Shown in pieces: positions 34,440 through 44,829 of a stretch of 64,000 bases of DNA. Within the stretch, counting starts at the first letter, position 1; each line of letters opens with the position of its first letter. The position numbers and the translations under genes are program-made. Origin of the DNA: Cepaea nemoralis. Lineage: Eukaryota; Mollusca; Gastropoda; Stylommatophora; Helicidae. The notes below the pieces were generated by a model. It searched no databases. It had not been told where the DNA came from and was given only the letters and a program-made list of their open reading frames with translations. The DNA lies in contig JACEFZ010002047.1 in the NCBI GenBank assembly GCA_014155875.1, forward strand, positions 62,001-126,000, given 5' to 3'.

Positions 34440-35575
34440 ACTAAATGAAAAGTTGTGTCGTCCTGTTCTTCTGAACGGATGCAAAAGGTGGACAGCGAGA
34501 AGTGAATGCCGGACAATGAGAAGCAAATACTGGACAATGAGAAGTGAATGCCGAACAGTCAGAAGCAAATACTGGAAAATAAGAAGTGAATGCTGGACAA
34601 CGAGAAGTGAATGCCAGACAATGGGAAGAGAATGCTGGACAATAAGAAGTGAATAGTTTAGTTTAGTTGTTTTGCTGAATAGTGAGAAGTAAATACTGGA
34701 CAATAAGAATTCAATGCTGGACAATGAGAAATGAATGCTGGACAATGAGAAACGAATGCTGGACAGTAAGAAGCAAATACTGGACAATGAGAAGCAAATA
34801 CTGGACAATAAGAAGCAAATGCTGGACAGTGAGAAGTGAATGCCAGACAATGAAAAGCAAATACTGGACAATAAGAAGCAAATTCTGGACAATGAGAAGT
34901 GAATGCCAGACAATGAGAAGCAAATACTGGACAATAAGAAGCAAATGCTGGACAGTGAGAAGTGAATACTGGACAATGAGAAGTGAATGCCAGACAATGA
35001 GAAGCAAATACTGGACAATAAGAAGCAAATGCTGGACAGTGAGAAGTGAATACTGGACAATGAGAAGTGAATACTGGACAATGAGAAGCAAATGATGGAC
35101 AGTGAGAAGTGAATACTGGACAATGAGAAGTGAATGTTGAACAGTGAGAAGTGAATGTCGAACAGTGAGAAATAAATACTGGACAATGAGAAGCAAATGC
35201 TGGACAATGAGAAGTGAATGCTGGACAATGAGAAATGAAAACTGGACAATGAGAAGTGAATGCCAGACAATGAGAAGCAAATACTGGACAATAAGAAGCA
35301 AATGCTGGACAATGAGAAGTGAATGCTGGACAATGAGAAGCAAATACTGGACAATGAGAAGCAAATACTGGACAATAAGAAGCGAATGATGGACAGTGAG
35401 AAGTGAATACTGGACAATAAGAAGTGAATGCTGGACAATGAGAAGCGAATGCAGACAATGAGAAGAGAATGCTGGAAAATGAGAGGTGTATGCCAGACAC
35501 TGAGAAGCAACATGGTGGAGAAACTGGAGGCAGTAGAGATGTCGCTTTAGAGAAGAATGTTGAAATGATGGTTCA
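34440..35575 (+). pseudogene. RTE-like LINE fragment expanded internally by a 21-bp minisatellite
   Basis: The left edge reads RPVLLNGCKRWT, equivalent to the family's PVLLYGCETWT. The right edge reads EKLEAVEM then RRML, equivalent to KKLEATEMWFLRRML. In an ordinary copy only about ten residues separate the two; here about 1,020 bp of 21-bp units (WTMRSEC) replace them. Confidence 0.82.
34484..35505. repeat. 21-bp minisatellite, about 48 copies
   Basis: Unit TGGACAATGAGAAGTGAATG plus C, with GCAAATAC and CAATAAGAAG variants. Because 21 is a multiple of three, and stops are absent from several frames, it creates very long ORFs on both strands (for example 34422-35513, minus), which I treat as artefacts. 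Higher-order repetition is visible (34840-35060). Confidence 0.96.
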
Positions 35576-35764
35576 CCACCTGGCACACTCACCAGAATCT
35601 AGAGTCATGTCTGTATTCTTGCCCTCACTGGAGGACAGCTCATGCTCATATTATACACACTGATGGGTCGGTGGTGAGCAGTAGATGAGGTGGGCAAGGG
35701 ATCAATGCCAAGGCAGATGGTTGTGGTATAGTCAATATCAACCAGGGATTGCCGCATGGTCTCG

Positions 35765-35997
35765 AGTGAAGAGAATTGACTTCATTGCCCCGGGTTTTAT
35801 CCCATCTGACTCTTTCTCTTTCCTCAGGGCAGCCTGCCAAAGGTGTCGCACAAAGCAAAAACTCTGTAGCTCCAGCGACGACCCCCAGGAGTCCCAGAGA
35901 AAAATGCACTCATGAACCGAAAGACGTAGCCTGGAACCTAACCCACAACTTTCCACACCGCGAGGCAGACGGTTTGACTACTTCGCCACGGAGACTC
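35765..35997 (-). mobile_element. SINE-A copy
   Basis: Reversed full-length copy: TCATTGCCCCGGGTTTTATC, CAAAAACTCTGTAGCTCCAG, TAACCCACAACTTTCC, and head complement TTCGCCACGGAGACTCT. Confidence 0.88.
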
Positions 35998-35999
35998 TA

Positions 36000-36484
36000 A
36001 TGTCGCATGGTGTATTAAGATATGGGGCTAGCGCTGTATGTCCACTGTGCCTGGAGGCGCATAAACGGGTCCTGGACTTGCCGATTCACCTCTGGCAATG
36101 TGATTAGAGAAGATCACCATCAGTGTACTTCAGACAGGTCCATTAAGTGCTCTGATGTCCTTCTGAATATTTCCATAAGCAGATATCGACTGTTTGTACC
36201 AGTTCTGTGTTGATTAAACACAGGCCTTGTGTCCTTGACAACAAGATCATGACTGGTGACTCCCCGCTTCACTCCCAACCTCTACCAATATCTTTGCAGG
36301 CAGCAGCAATTGTTACAAAAGCCATCATAATGACAGCATATCTTCTTCTTCTTCTGCGTTCATCCAGTTTTATTTTTTCGGATGTGATTGCAGTTGTGCG
36401 TTAGGCCGACACATCCGACTTCTGCGGGCATCTGTTGACCGGGTTAACCATCCCAGGATGACAGCATATAACTAATTTCTAAAT
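36000..36484. other. Unassigned intron sequence
   Basis: No gene recognised. A CTTCTTCTTCTTCTGCGTTC stretch (36342-36363) and GCCGACACATCCGACTTCTG suggest an old retroposon, but I have only one copy. Confidence 0.35.
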
Positions 36485-37140
36485 GATCAGGTTATCCCGT
36501 TTTACAAACTATGACACAGAACCAATTCTAATGTATGGCTATGATTCCTGGACAATTAACAAACAATCAAAACAATCCCTGGAGGCTTTGGAGATGTGGT
36601 TTTATAGAAGAATGCTGAAAATTCCATGGACAGCCAAAACGGGTAATCTGGATATTTTGAGCGAGGCTAAGACAGCTTATCACAAACATCAGAAATAGTC
36701 AGTCTTTATATTTGCGCTGGAATATTTTATGGAGGAACGAGTGGCTAGAATGCCGGATTCTCCTTCGGGAGACCCGGGTTCGAATCCTCAGTAAGGTGTG
36801 GAGTTTTTTTTTCTGTCGGGGGCAAAAAGAAAACTCTAACCTGCATAGTTCACGGCGACTGCACAAGCCAGGTGGCCTTAATTCCTCAGGCTCAAGACCC
36901 CTGTGCCATACACCGCAAGGTACTATATTGGCAGTAAATGACAGTGACAGTATATTTTGAGAAAACAAACACTGGAACATGTGACAACTGGAAAGATTTG
37001 TGGAGAGATAGAGTAAGACAGCGATAGAAAATTCTAGTCAGTCTTGTGTACTGCAAACTGATACAAGCCGTTGGAGGTCGCAGGATGTGGAGAAGCATGA
37101 TTGTACACGCCCCTCGGCAAAGCACTTGATGATCGTCAGA
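36485..37140 (+). pseudogene. RTE-like LINE fragment interrupted by SINE-D
   Basis: Left part: EPILMYGYDSWTINKQSKQS, LEALEMWFYRRMLKIPWTAK. After the SINE-D (36722-36958) it resumes with RKQTLEHVTTGKICGE-like coding and RRMWRSMIVHAPRQST, ending GATGATCG. It is dead through several stops. Confidence 0.85.
36722..36958 (+). mobile_element. SINE-D reference copy
   Basis: Strongly tRNA-like head: GAGTGGCTAGAATGCCGGA and GACCCGGGTTCGAATCCTC. The body has CTAACCTGCATAGTTCACGG and CTCAGGCTCAAGACCCCTGT. Short flanking similarity (ATATTTT) may be a remnant duplication. It shares its head type with functional tRNAs, but the fold is not a cloverleaf I can complete. Confidence 0.82.
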
Positions 37141-37252
37141 TATGGGCGCAATCAATTCATCTATTTCTGACAAATCCAGCTAACATCTTCACATCAGCGC
37201 CACATCAAACAGTGAAACATACAAGACGAAGACAAGAAGAAAGGTGCCTCAC

Positions 37253-37353
37253 CTGCCGAGTTGTTTCTGCAGATCTGTCATATACTGCTGGCCCTGAGCA
37301 AAGAACGTCAACTGAGCTTCAATGAAGTCATTCAAACAACGAAGGTGATGAGC
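37253..37353 (-). CDS. SH3GLB: Endophilin-B exon: end of BAR domain
   Basis: This 101-bp exon encodes AHHLRCLNDFIEAQLTFFAQ and then GQQYMTDLQKQLG plus two bases of a split serine codon. HHLRCLNDF.EAQ and the DLQKQLG end are near-identical to the last BAR helix of SH3GLB proteins, which dimerise and bend membranes. The acceptor is CACCCAG (37354-37356 and upstream) and the donor is CAG|GTGAGG at 37252. Phase 0 entry matches the 40-kb exon (STH|AHH), and the 2-nt overhang matches the single first base of the 19-kb exon. The next intron is 17802 bp and holds the RTE LINE, Tigger and large arrays. Confidence 0.94.
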
Positions 37354-37391
37354 CTGGGTGAGCAAACAGAAACATGTCCATTAAACACAGG

Positions 37392-38010
37392 CAAAAACTC
37401 ATCATCATCACGTGTCATGCCGATGTCAGGTTTTGCCATCTCACACAATCACCAAAGTCGAGGATCAGCTGTGTGGTTTTGTCTCGGCTATGCCTTGTGG
37501 TCAGATTTTTACCTCTGCCTTCCCCTTGTTCTTTTCCTCTCAATCTTGCCAGTTGTCACACCAAGTTATCCAGTTTATTGCTTCTCATAAAATGTGCCCA
37601 ACAAATCTTGACTGTCTATGTCTAATTTCTCTAATCAGTTGATGGTTTTAGACTTGCTCTTTGTTTTTTCTGTAAGTCCATGGTTTTTTGTTTTTGTTTC
37701 ATTCACTCACTTTGAACTCAAGCGCAGTCCATACACAGGCTACTATTTTTAGTGCATGGGAATGATTTTTGCGTGTAGATTAGCTTTCCCTGTTACCAGT
37801 GTCCTTTTCTTCACCTTCAGGTGATTCCACTCCGACCTCAGAGGTACTTGTAATGTACATCACCAAGTCATGGACTAGAAGTTAACATTTTAGCCAATTG
37901 ACCAGCATAGAGGTTGAACCCGCTACTTCAGCATTAGCACACCGGATGTTTAAGAATGAGTGCTCTTATCCATTCGGCTCAGAAACCACATTTCCAACCG
38001 AAGCTGTCGC
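37392..38010 (-). pseudogene. RTE-like LINE 3' fragment interrupted by SINE-C
   Basis: It starts with CATCATCATCACGTGTCATG, follows the family through CTGCCTTCCCCTTGTTCTTT to GTCCATGG, and resumes after the SINE-C with CTCAGAAACCACATTTCCAA, the next expected family block. Confidence 0.8.
37700..37980 (-). mobile_element. SINE-C copy nested in a LINE
   Basis: Reversed and nearly full length: TTTGAACTCAAGCGCAGTCC, GGTACTTGTAATGTACATCA, AGGTTGAACCCGCTACTTCA (B-box complement), CACCGGATGTTTAAGAATGA, TCTTATCCATTCGGC. Confidence 0.88.
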
Positions 38011-38355
38011 AAGGTAAATCACAGGTCCCTCATTCTTTTCTTTATGTGTCTAGAGAAGGAATGTTGGTTTTGTTGTGTCTGTATATAGAGAAGCTGTGAT
38101 ATTTGTGCCTTTAGCAGACACATCCAACTTTAACTTGATCCCAATTGTAACCCAGAGGGGTTGAAATGAATACAACATACAAAATAAGTAATCCAACTGC
38201 AATGTAAAAAACACTTTTATGTCTATTTTGTATGCTATTTTGAAACTACGGATGGATAATGTTTCCATCAACAGCTGCCTCGAGAGAATGTCCTTTGGAA
38301 TGTGGCCATTTGTTGTCTGCTATACATGCATTTTGTGCTGATTATACAACTTATA

Positions 38356-38548
38356 CCGGTCTCCGTGGCTAAGGGCTTATGGACGCAATTTGTAAGACCG
38401 CTTACATGCGTTTGAAACACAGCTGCGACCGTTTTGGCAGCAGACCGTGTAGCGCTGGGCTTTAACGAGTTAGTATGGGAGCCGGTTGTTCAGAAAGCAA
38501 TGACAAACTACTGAACGTAAACTTGCCAAGGCATCAAAAACAGCAGTA
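38356..38548 (+). mobile_element. SINE-B copy
   Basis: CCGGTCTCCGTGGCTAAGGG head, CGTTTGAAACACAGCTGC B-box region, GTTCAGAAAGCAATGACAAA and CGTAAACTTGCCAAGG; the last 50 bp of the family are missing. Confidence 0.88.
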
Positions 38549-38649
38549 AAATGCAACTTATGCATGAACATTTGACCAGTCTGTGAGAGCATGTCAGCAA
38601 TTACACACCTATAGTCATATTTTAATATTTAAAACTGTTGGTTACATAA

Positions 38650-39230
38650 ATAAATCAAGCTTTTTTAAAACAATACAATCATGCACAAATCATTATTTAA
38701 CAACAATGTTTCTGTTGTGTTCTATGTTACTATCATCTAGAAAAAATATGCTCTAATTTACTGTCATCTTGTATATTTCTACTCTATTTTACAACCACCT
38801 TGTAATTTATCTATTTTACTATAACAAATTATTCTAAGCCACACGTTACATTGTCTATGTTACATTGTAAAGTAATTCTCTGTTTTACTTTCAGAGACAT
38901 TCCCCATTCACTGCATAAATGATACAAGCCAATCCCTCAAGCATATGTAATTTTTTATTCATTCTTCTAAAATTATTCCCTATTTTATCTTCTAGAGTAT
39001 GACATTGCAATTTATCTGTATTGTTGAAAGAAATTATATTCCCATTTTCTGTAATAAGTTATTCTTGATTCTCTGTCACACATTCCCTATTTACATTCTA
39101 AAATCTTTCTCTATTTAACCTTTCAGAATTATTCCCCATTTACTGCATAGTTTACGCTCGTACATTCAAGTTGTCTACTTACTGCCATAGCAGTAGATAA
39201 TTCGGTGCCATAATATTGTATTAGCTTATA
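38650..39230. repeat. Heavily decayed AT-rich tandem repeat
   Basis: Recurring TTATTCCC, TCTATTTTA, and CTTCTAGA-type words with loose spacing of about 60 bp suggest an ancient array; no unit can be defined exactly. Confidence 0.45.
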
Positions 39231-39239
39231 CATTACTTT

Positions 39240-39725
39240 TATGACCGAGCTATCATATGACAGTAGACGGTACTACCTGCTTCTGTTAGCGTCAAATGTT
39301 GAACAGCCCTCACCAAACCTGACACACCACATTGTGCCAACGGCTTCGGGTGGACGAGTGCAGTTGGGAGGGTACAAGCCTTACCCTACCTTAGTTCGAG
39401 GAAATGCAATCCTAAAGACTAAATGTCATGGCAGGGCAGACCAGGCCCTAAGCCTTGGTCGGCAACTGGTCTAGGATGGAAGCTCCGATATGCGGACAGT
39501 TAGAGCATTGCTTTGCTGATCAGGCAGCTTCTGCAGCTTGTCTTGTTCCAGACGTATTGGCTTTACCTTTCTTCTGGAGTAAACTAGGCAGGCCGAGAGA
39601 GGGATCATGCTGTATAGACAACACATGGTCTCTAAATTCAGCCCAGATTTTGTGTTATGGAGAGGTATAACTCCATTGTACAAACTATCGTCTGTCAAGA
39701 CAGGAAGGTGCCAGTCAGTATACAT
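39240..39725 (+). mobile_element. Internally deleted LINE-Z derivative
   Basis: The 3' end (ACAAACTATCGTCTGTCAAG, ACAGGAAGGTGCCA at 39678-39712) is the same as the 3' end of the LINE-Z copy at 57267-57301. The upstream part (GCGTCAAATGTTGAACAGCC to TGTGTTATGGAGAGG) is not RT-coding and looks like a 5' region with a short ORF (39241-39474). No RT sequence is between them. Confidence 0.6.
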
Positions 39726-39799
39726 TACCCTACAATAATCTAAAAGTCACTGTCTATGTTAACCTTCTAATGTAGCACCATGTAATTTATCTATACTGC

Positions 39800-39897
39800 T
39801 AATGTAGCATGCCCTTTGCAGGATGTTGTGATCAACCCTAGGTTAATTTTCCAGGAAAGTTTACTTTCAGTAATTTACCATTCATTTTTAAACAAGA
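39800..39897 (-). mobile_element. SINE-B 3' fragment
   Basis: Reverse complement of the tail: GCATGCCCTTTGCAGGATGT, TTTACTTTCAGTAATTTACC. Confidence 0.65.
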
Positions 39898-39902
39898 AGT
39901 TA

Positions 39903-40012
39903 ATATTTAAGGCCAACTTAATGCAGTGTAGGTGTTGAACCATCTACTCTGCCATCAGCATACTGGAAGTTTCAAAGCGAGTGCTCTTATCTTTTCAACT
40001 ACGTTGGCCTAT
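39903..40012 (-). mobile_element. SINE-C head fragment
   Basis: AGGTGTTGAACCATCTACTC (B-box complement), CATACTGGAAGTTTCAAAGC, GAGTGCTCTTATC. Next to a SINE-B tail fragment, as at 833-1034 but in the opposite order. Confidence 0.6.
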
Positions 40013-40160
40013 TCCCGTTTGCCATATCAAGTTGTCTGTGAAACTGCCACAAATGTGCCTTTATTTTACCTTCTAAAGTTTATCACTAATATCTTCCAGA
40101 GTTCTTCTGCACTTTACTCCATAGATTATGCTCATACATTCAAATTATTATTTTCTTACT

Positions 40161-40362
40161 GCCATGCTCTGTGACAAAGGGGTTATGAACACAAATTCGT
40201 AATCCTGCATACTGTGCTCAAAACACAGCTGCAGATGATTTGGCAGAAGACCACCCAGCGTTGGTTTGGCCAACTACTGAACATAAACTTGCCAAGAAAT
40301 CACAGTCTAAATAATGCTGGGGTTAACTGCAACATCATGTAAGGGATATACAACTAACTAAC
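40161..40362 (+). mobile_element. SINE-B copy with internal deletion
   Basis: Head TCTGTGACAAAGGGGTTATG, GCTCAAAACACAGCTGC, a loss of about 45 bp before GGCCAACTACTGAACATAAA, and end AAGGGATATACAACTAACTA. It lies 34 bp from the donor of the 40-kb exon. Confidence 0.85.
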
Positions 40363-40395
40363 TTACTGCCACAACAATAAGTGCCACTGACTTAC

Positions 40396-40485
40396 GTGGG
40401 TGCTGTTGATGCCATCCAGCAAGATTTTAGTGATCTCTGCCTGACGGTCAAACTCTGACTGTGCCACTCGTAGGTCTGCCTCAGC
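40396..40485 (-). CDS. SH3GLB: Endophilin-B exon: BAR domain helix
   Basis: A 90-bp exon, in phase at both ends, encodes AEADLRVAQSEFDRQAEITK then ILLDGINSTH. The QSEFDRQAEIT.LLL.GI.STH block is diagnostic of endophilin-B BAR domains, not of endophilin-A. The acceptor is CCACGCCAG (40486-40488 and upstream) and the donor CAC|GTAAGT at 40395. The intron to the 37-kb exon is 3042 bp. Upstream it joins the DELAK microexon at 49502-49516, the position where vertebrate SH3GLB genes carry alternatively spliced insert exons. Confidence 0.94.
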
Positions 40486-40509
40486 CTGGCGTGGAAAATA
40501 TGATAATTT

Positions 40510-40765
40510 ATTTGTCAGGGTTTGAGGTTTATTAGTTAGCAGATGAGGTTAACTTGTCAGTGGAGGAGGTTTACTAGTTAGAAGAAGAGGTTCAGGTGTC
40601 AATCTAAAAGGTGCATTTATCTGTGTAGGAGTTTCATTTGTCTGTGTATGTGGTTTGTCTGTTAGTGTAGCAGGTTCACTTATCAATTTATGAGGTTCAC
40701 TTGTCAGTGTAGGAGCCTCACTTATTAGTTTATGAGGTTCACTTGTCAGTGTAGGAATACCCACA
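40510..40765. repeat. About 20/40-bp minisatellite
   Basis: Units GAGGTTCACTTGTCAGTGTA and GGAG/TTTATGAGG variants, close to the acceptor of the 40-kb exon (20-280 bp upstream in the transcript). Confidence 0.85.
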
Positions 40766-40779
40766 TACCACATATTTAA

Positions 40780-40975
40780 AAAAAAAAAAAAATTCCTGTT
40801 AGTAAATTAAAATAACAAATCCCTATTTGTAAAGGATGAAAAATAAAAATTCCCCCATCCCACATATAAAAAAAAAACATCCCTATTAGTAAATTAAAAT
40901 AACAAATCCCTATTTATTTGTAAAGGACAAAGAAACCAAAATCCCCCATCCACACATATAAAAAATCAAGAACAA
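40780..40975. repeat. About 95-bp tandem duplication
   Basis: TAGTAAATTAAAATAACAAA, TCCCTATTTGTAAAGGA, and CCCCCATCC occur twice in the same order, with A-tracts. Confidence 0.85.
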
Positions 40976-40989
40976 CCACAATCTCTAAC

Positions 40990-41320
40990 AATCATAATCA
41001 TCAGGTGCCTTGCTGGCTGGCATGGGCAATCATGCTTCTCCAAAAATTATGATCTCTGGTGGCATGGATCAATTCACGTGTTGACACCCATCCATGCCTT
41101 GACGCAAGACTCAAGAATGTTCTCTCTTACTATCTCCATTTCCACAAATCTTTTCTGTTATCATAACATGTTTCAGCTTTTTTCTTCTCATAATGTGGCC
41201 AAAAATGATAACTGTCTCTTTCTGATGTTTGTGATAAGTTGTCTTTACGACTTAGCTTCCCTCAAAATGTCAAGACTGCTCATTTTGGCTGTCTGGTGAA
41301 TATTCAAGTGTTCTTCTAAC
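40990..41320 (-). pseudogene. Diverged RTE-like LINE 3' fragment
   Basis: Family order kept (AATCATCAGGTGCCTTGCTG, TTCACGTGTTGACACC, CTTCTCATAATGTGGCC, AACTGTCTCTTTCTGATGTT), though identity is low. Confidence 0.6.
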
Positions 41321-41439
41321 TCTTACAATAGGATAATTGTTTACTATCTTTGAATTAATCCACGTTTCTAAAAGATGACAAATGTTACATTTTAATTTTC
41401 TTCCGAATCATTTATTCATATTATTATACCGGGATTTTT

Positions 41440-41752
41440 TTCACGTGTACTTCCAGTAATACAATTTCCCTAGTCTCTGGGTAGTGAGATCGGATGCCTG
41501 TGTGTATTGTCGCGCACGTAATAAATCCTTTGGCAGTTGGAAATCGAAAAAGTGTAGCCTAATGGCACTGCCCGGGCAAAATTTTGAGTTAAAAATCAAC
41601 CCAAAGAATTTCAGGATCCCCACCGGTACTATGGAGTTCATGCACTGAGCTGAGTTTCTCCAGACTCAGGTTTGAGTTAGGAGGAAAACGGAGCACTTAT
41701 GGGTTAAACCCGTGTGCCGTGATGTTAATCCATCGACTAAACTAAACTAAAC
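41440..41752 (+). mobile_element. Retroposon 3' end with (CTAAA)n tail
   Basis: A GC-richer block (GGCACTGCCCGGGCAAAATT, GGAAAACGGAGCACTTATGG) ends in ACTAAACTAAACTAAAC, the kind of short-unit tail left by LINE-type integration. Only one copy occurs here, so the family is unknown. Confidence 0.5.
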
Positions 41753-42415
41753 TTATTCAGACGGCCAAACATATTCTGGAAGATTGCCATCTGGGGTGGT
41801 GGGATAGTGAGTATCGCCTCATCAAAGAAGATTAAGGCACAGCCTTCCTTCCCTACGCTAGTTTATGGGACACACTTAGGGGTATGGTGAAGTACCCATT
41901 TAGCCCTCTCTGAAAACAGAGTAATGTCACATCACAAGAGCATGTGGAGGATTTAGCTTGAGAGCAGCTGAATAGGTAGTTGTTGGTTATGGTCCCAAGT
42001 TGGCAACAAAAGGCAAACAATCCCTTTATACAGACAATGGCTATGGTCAATGACCTGTATGGTACCATTGTCAAGAAGGAAAACAATGGCAGAATACCTT
42101 CCTTACAGATGACTAGAAAACTATAGCAGTCAAAGAAATGATAAACATGGACTGGAATAGGGGAAAAACAAAACAAGCCATTGGATGATGAAGCTATATG
42201 CTTCATCAAAAGCAAAAAAAAAAAAAACATGGGAGTCTCAAAAGAACACTCAAATATAGCAATGTAAATTCAAAAGACCAAAACAATAATAAGAAGAAAG
42301 AGTTTTGCTCTAGCATCAAGTTGCTGATGTTCCTGAGCTGAGAGCCACACCAACCAAGGCCCTTCTTATTCTCCATCCAAGGCATCCAGCAAACAGACAC
42401 TCATCAGCAGGTCAG
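41753..42415. other. Unassigned sequence
   Basis: No gene recognised. A small perfect hairpin GATGAAGC-TATAT-GCTTCATC lies at 42187-42207, followed by an A-run. Confidence 0.4.
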
Positions 42416-42745
42416 TTGCAGGATGTCTCTCTCAGGACATTAGCAGAAAAGATTGTTTGCCAGTCCTCATGTTTCATGCATTTTCATGACAAGGTATCTG
42501 CAATGCTCTGTGCCTATCTTTGTGTTGTACTTGTACTTCTTCTTCTTCCTCCTCCAGAACCATGTCTTCTATCACTATTCTTTCCAAACTACTGTGATGT
42601 TTAATATTGCCAAAGTATTTCAGTTTCTGAGACATGACTCTGTTTATGTGGCAGTTTTCTTTGATGTTTAAATCTAGTAAAATGTCAAAATTTCCCCCAA
42701 GATATTCTAAGAACCATTCTGTGACATGTACGTTCAAAAGCTCAT
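42416..42745 (-). pseudogene. RTE-like LINE fragment (C-terminal region)
   Basis: The minus strand reads EWFLEYLGGNFDILLDLN, RVMSQKLKYFGNIKHHSS, ERIVIEDMVLEEE, aligning with the family's RQTSFFGHVMRREALENIVT region. The EEEEEE run is a local GAA expansion. Confidence 0.65.
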
Positions 42746-43049
42746 ATTTTAATCTTTCTTCTTCTTCTTTTGTCCTTTTATACCCAAATGAACCACAGAT
42801 CCTCAACAGACTGACTCCATGCTGTACTATCTTTTGCTATCTTATGCAGCTTCACTGTGGTGACAGCCAAATTTTATAGACACTAGTCTGGCGAACGAAG
42901 GCAGGATCGACCTCAATCTCTGCTGAGATAAAACCCGCTGAGATGTAAATATCTGGCACACTGTGAGTCTCCAGGAGAGTTCACAGCAGGTTCCCAAATG
43001 CTGATGGTAGATGGTCAGCAACAAAGTTTTGCATAATCCACACGAAGAG

Positions 43050-43205
43050 CTCATGAGCATGACTGCAATGTTAGTTAGTCGTGGTTCCAACTTCATGGCA
43101 AAGGGTTGCCCTGGGGGTGCTCCATTCCTGCGCCAGTAAATATCACACAAAATGCTCCTCACTGGCCCATGTGAAAAGTGGAACAGGCAGGAGTCTCGAC
43201 AAACC
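43050..43205 (-). repeat. Unnamed dispersed repeat, copy 2
   Basis: Reverse-complement partner of 23690-23830 (GTCGTGGTTCCAACTTCATG, GCTCCTCACTGGCCCATGTG, GTGGAACAGGCAGGAGTCTC). The minus-strand frame is open for 148 codons (42842-43288), but the other copy is not, so coding is doubtful. Confidence 0.7.
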
Positions 43206-43603
43206 ATCAGCACACATACTATGACTGGAATGACTGTGTTGCTTGTCTGCAGGAAGTGGGCGCAATGGTTAGGAAGTTGTGCTGACACTGACTTGAGCGC
43301 AATCGGACAAAGATTTGATTTCTTCGCTCGCAGTTCACTGCACGCTATCCACCTTTACTATCTTTCCAGAACATTTTCTGTACCCAATTTAGACTGGGTT
43401 AACCTGGTAGCTGAGGTCAGTGTAAAACAATTCCCCACCTTGATAGGGATTCAAACTCATAACCACAGGCAAGCGTGCAGGTCAGTTTTACTCCGGCTCC
43501 AAAAGTTATGTGGTCACAAGAAAATTTGACCTCAAGAAGGATTAAACTCTCAAACCACTGGCCAGCAAGCGAATTTGTTGCTCTGCATTTTATTTTTAAA
43601 TCA

Positions 43604-43840
43604 GGGAGTCTTCATGGCAAAGTAGTTACACTGCCTGCCTAGCGCTCCAAAAGTTGTGGGTTTGATTCCCGGCCTATGTTGTTTGATTCATGAGTGCAAT
43701 TTTCTCAGACTCCTGGGGGTCATCGCTGGAGCTACAGAGTTTGTGCTTTGTGCGACGTTTTCAGCAGGCCGCCCTGCAGAAAAAGACCAAGCCGTATTGG
43801 TCAAACCCACTGCAATGAAGTCAATCCTCTTGTCTTTAAA
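43604..43840 (+). mobile_element. SINE-A copy
   Basis: Head GGGAGTCTTCATGGCAAAGT, GTGGGTTTGATTCCCGG, body CATCGCTGGAGCTACAGAGT, TTGTGCTTTGTGCGACG, end CAATGAAGTCAATCCTCTTG. Confidence 0.92.
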
Positions 43841-43924
43841 AAACTGAATACAGAATGAACAAAGCCATGATGGCATAGTCGTTACTGCACCTGTCAGACA
43901 AGACACAGAAATGACATGACTATT

Positions 43925-44105
43925 CCTTCTGACCAGAACAGCTGCTTTTATTGAAAGGAGTTTATTCAAAGGAGTTGTGAATATTTGATCATTTTGTGTG
44001 TTTTTTTTTCTTTATCTGTTTGTGTTGTCCTGTCCTTGAAAAAAGATTCTTAGAATCGAAACGTCTTGTGTCCTATAATACTTATTTTTTTTTTCTTTTC
44101 TGTTA
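43925..44105 (+). repeat. Possible Penelope-like 3' motif block
   Basis: CCTTGAAAAAAGATTCTTAG followed by AATCGAAACGTCTTGTGTCC: a short stem (GATTC/GAATC) followed by GAAACGTC. This resembles the stem-plus-GAAACGTC block of the 47-kb element. Weak evidence. Confidence 0.35.
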
Positions 44106-44269
44106 TTACTTAATTATTATATATTTGTTGATTGTTTCTGATGTTTTGGATAATTGTCACTCTGTTTCACCGTTATGGAGTCCATTTTAAGGTATGTACA
44201 CACTGTCTGTGTTTAGTATGTCTCATCTTTTCACATGAGCTAAATATACATAATTGTTTGCAATGCATA

Positions 44270-44420
44270 TTGCTTTAATTGAACACTTTCTGGAAATTTC
44301 CCGGGTAGGAACGATGGCGAGGAAGTGAACTCACCACCTCATCTCAATATGCCATGGCATAGAATATATGAAAACCTAACACATCACACTCCAATGACAC
44401 TATTTGTTATGGGACTACTT
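44270..44420 (+). mobile_element. SINE-F body without head
   Basis: GGCGAGGAAGTGAACTCACC, CTCAATATGCCATGGCATAG, AATATATGAAAACCTAACAC, AATGACACTATTTGTTATGG. Confidence 0.68.
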
Positions 44421-44829
44421 TAACCTTTTTGTTTTGTTTTGTTTTTCTTCTTGAGAATCAACAAACATAACTCACTTTAAGCCACACCAAGTGGCTTACA
44501 ATGAAATAAGAGTTAATAAATAAAATCCCTTTTAATGAAAAAGCACCAAACACTGCATGCATAAAAGACACCAAATTATGTTTGAATATAGTTAATGATT
44601 ACAAGAACATTCAGTCGGCAAGTCAGAATGATGAGTGGGTAATGCAACGTGTGCGCACAAAAGAGTACACAGTACTTTGATGGCCAATACATCAGACAAT
44701 CCTTATGTAATACAAAGCGTATAACCAGAAAGTAAAGCCCATTTATGCCATTCAAGTTATTATTGCTATGAGTCATAGTGGGACTGATACTGACCCCCAT
44801 GTTTCATGACCCCACAGCATATGTGAGAT

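Noticed and set aside
34422..35513. 363-codon minus-strand ORF rich in Phe, Ser, Leu and Ile
   Set aside because: It is the complement of the 21-bp minisatellite; several other frames of the same array are equally open.
36740..36800. tRNA-like sequence with a canonical B box
   Set aside because: It is the head of SINE-D; the acceptor stem and anticodon arm do not form a full cloverleaf and a retroposon body follows.
42187..42207. Hairpin GATGAAGC-TATAT-GCTTCATC as a terminator or ribozyme
   Set aside because: Short, single occurrence, and no core motif beyond the stem.
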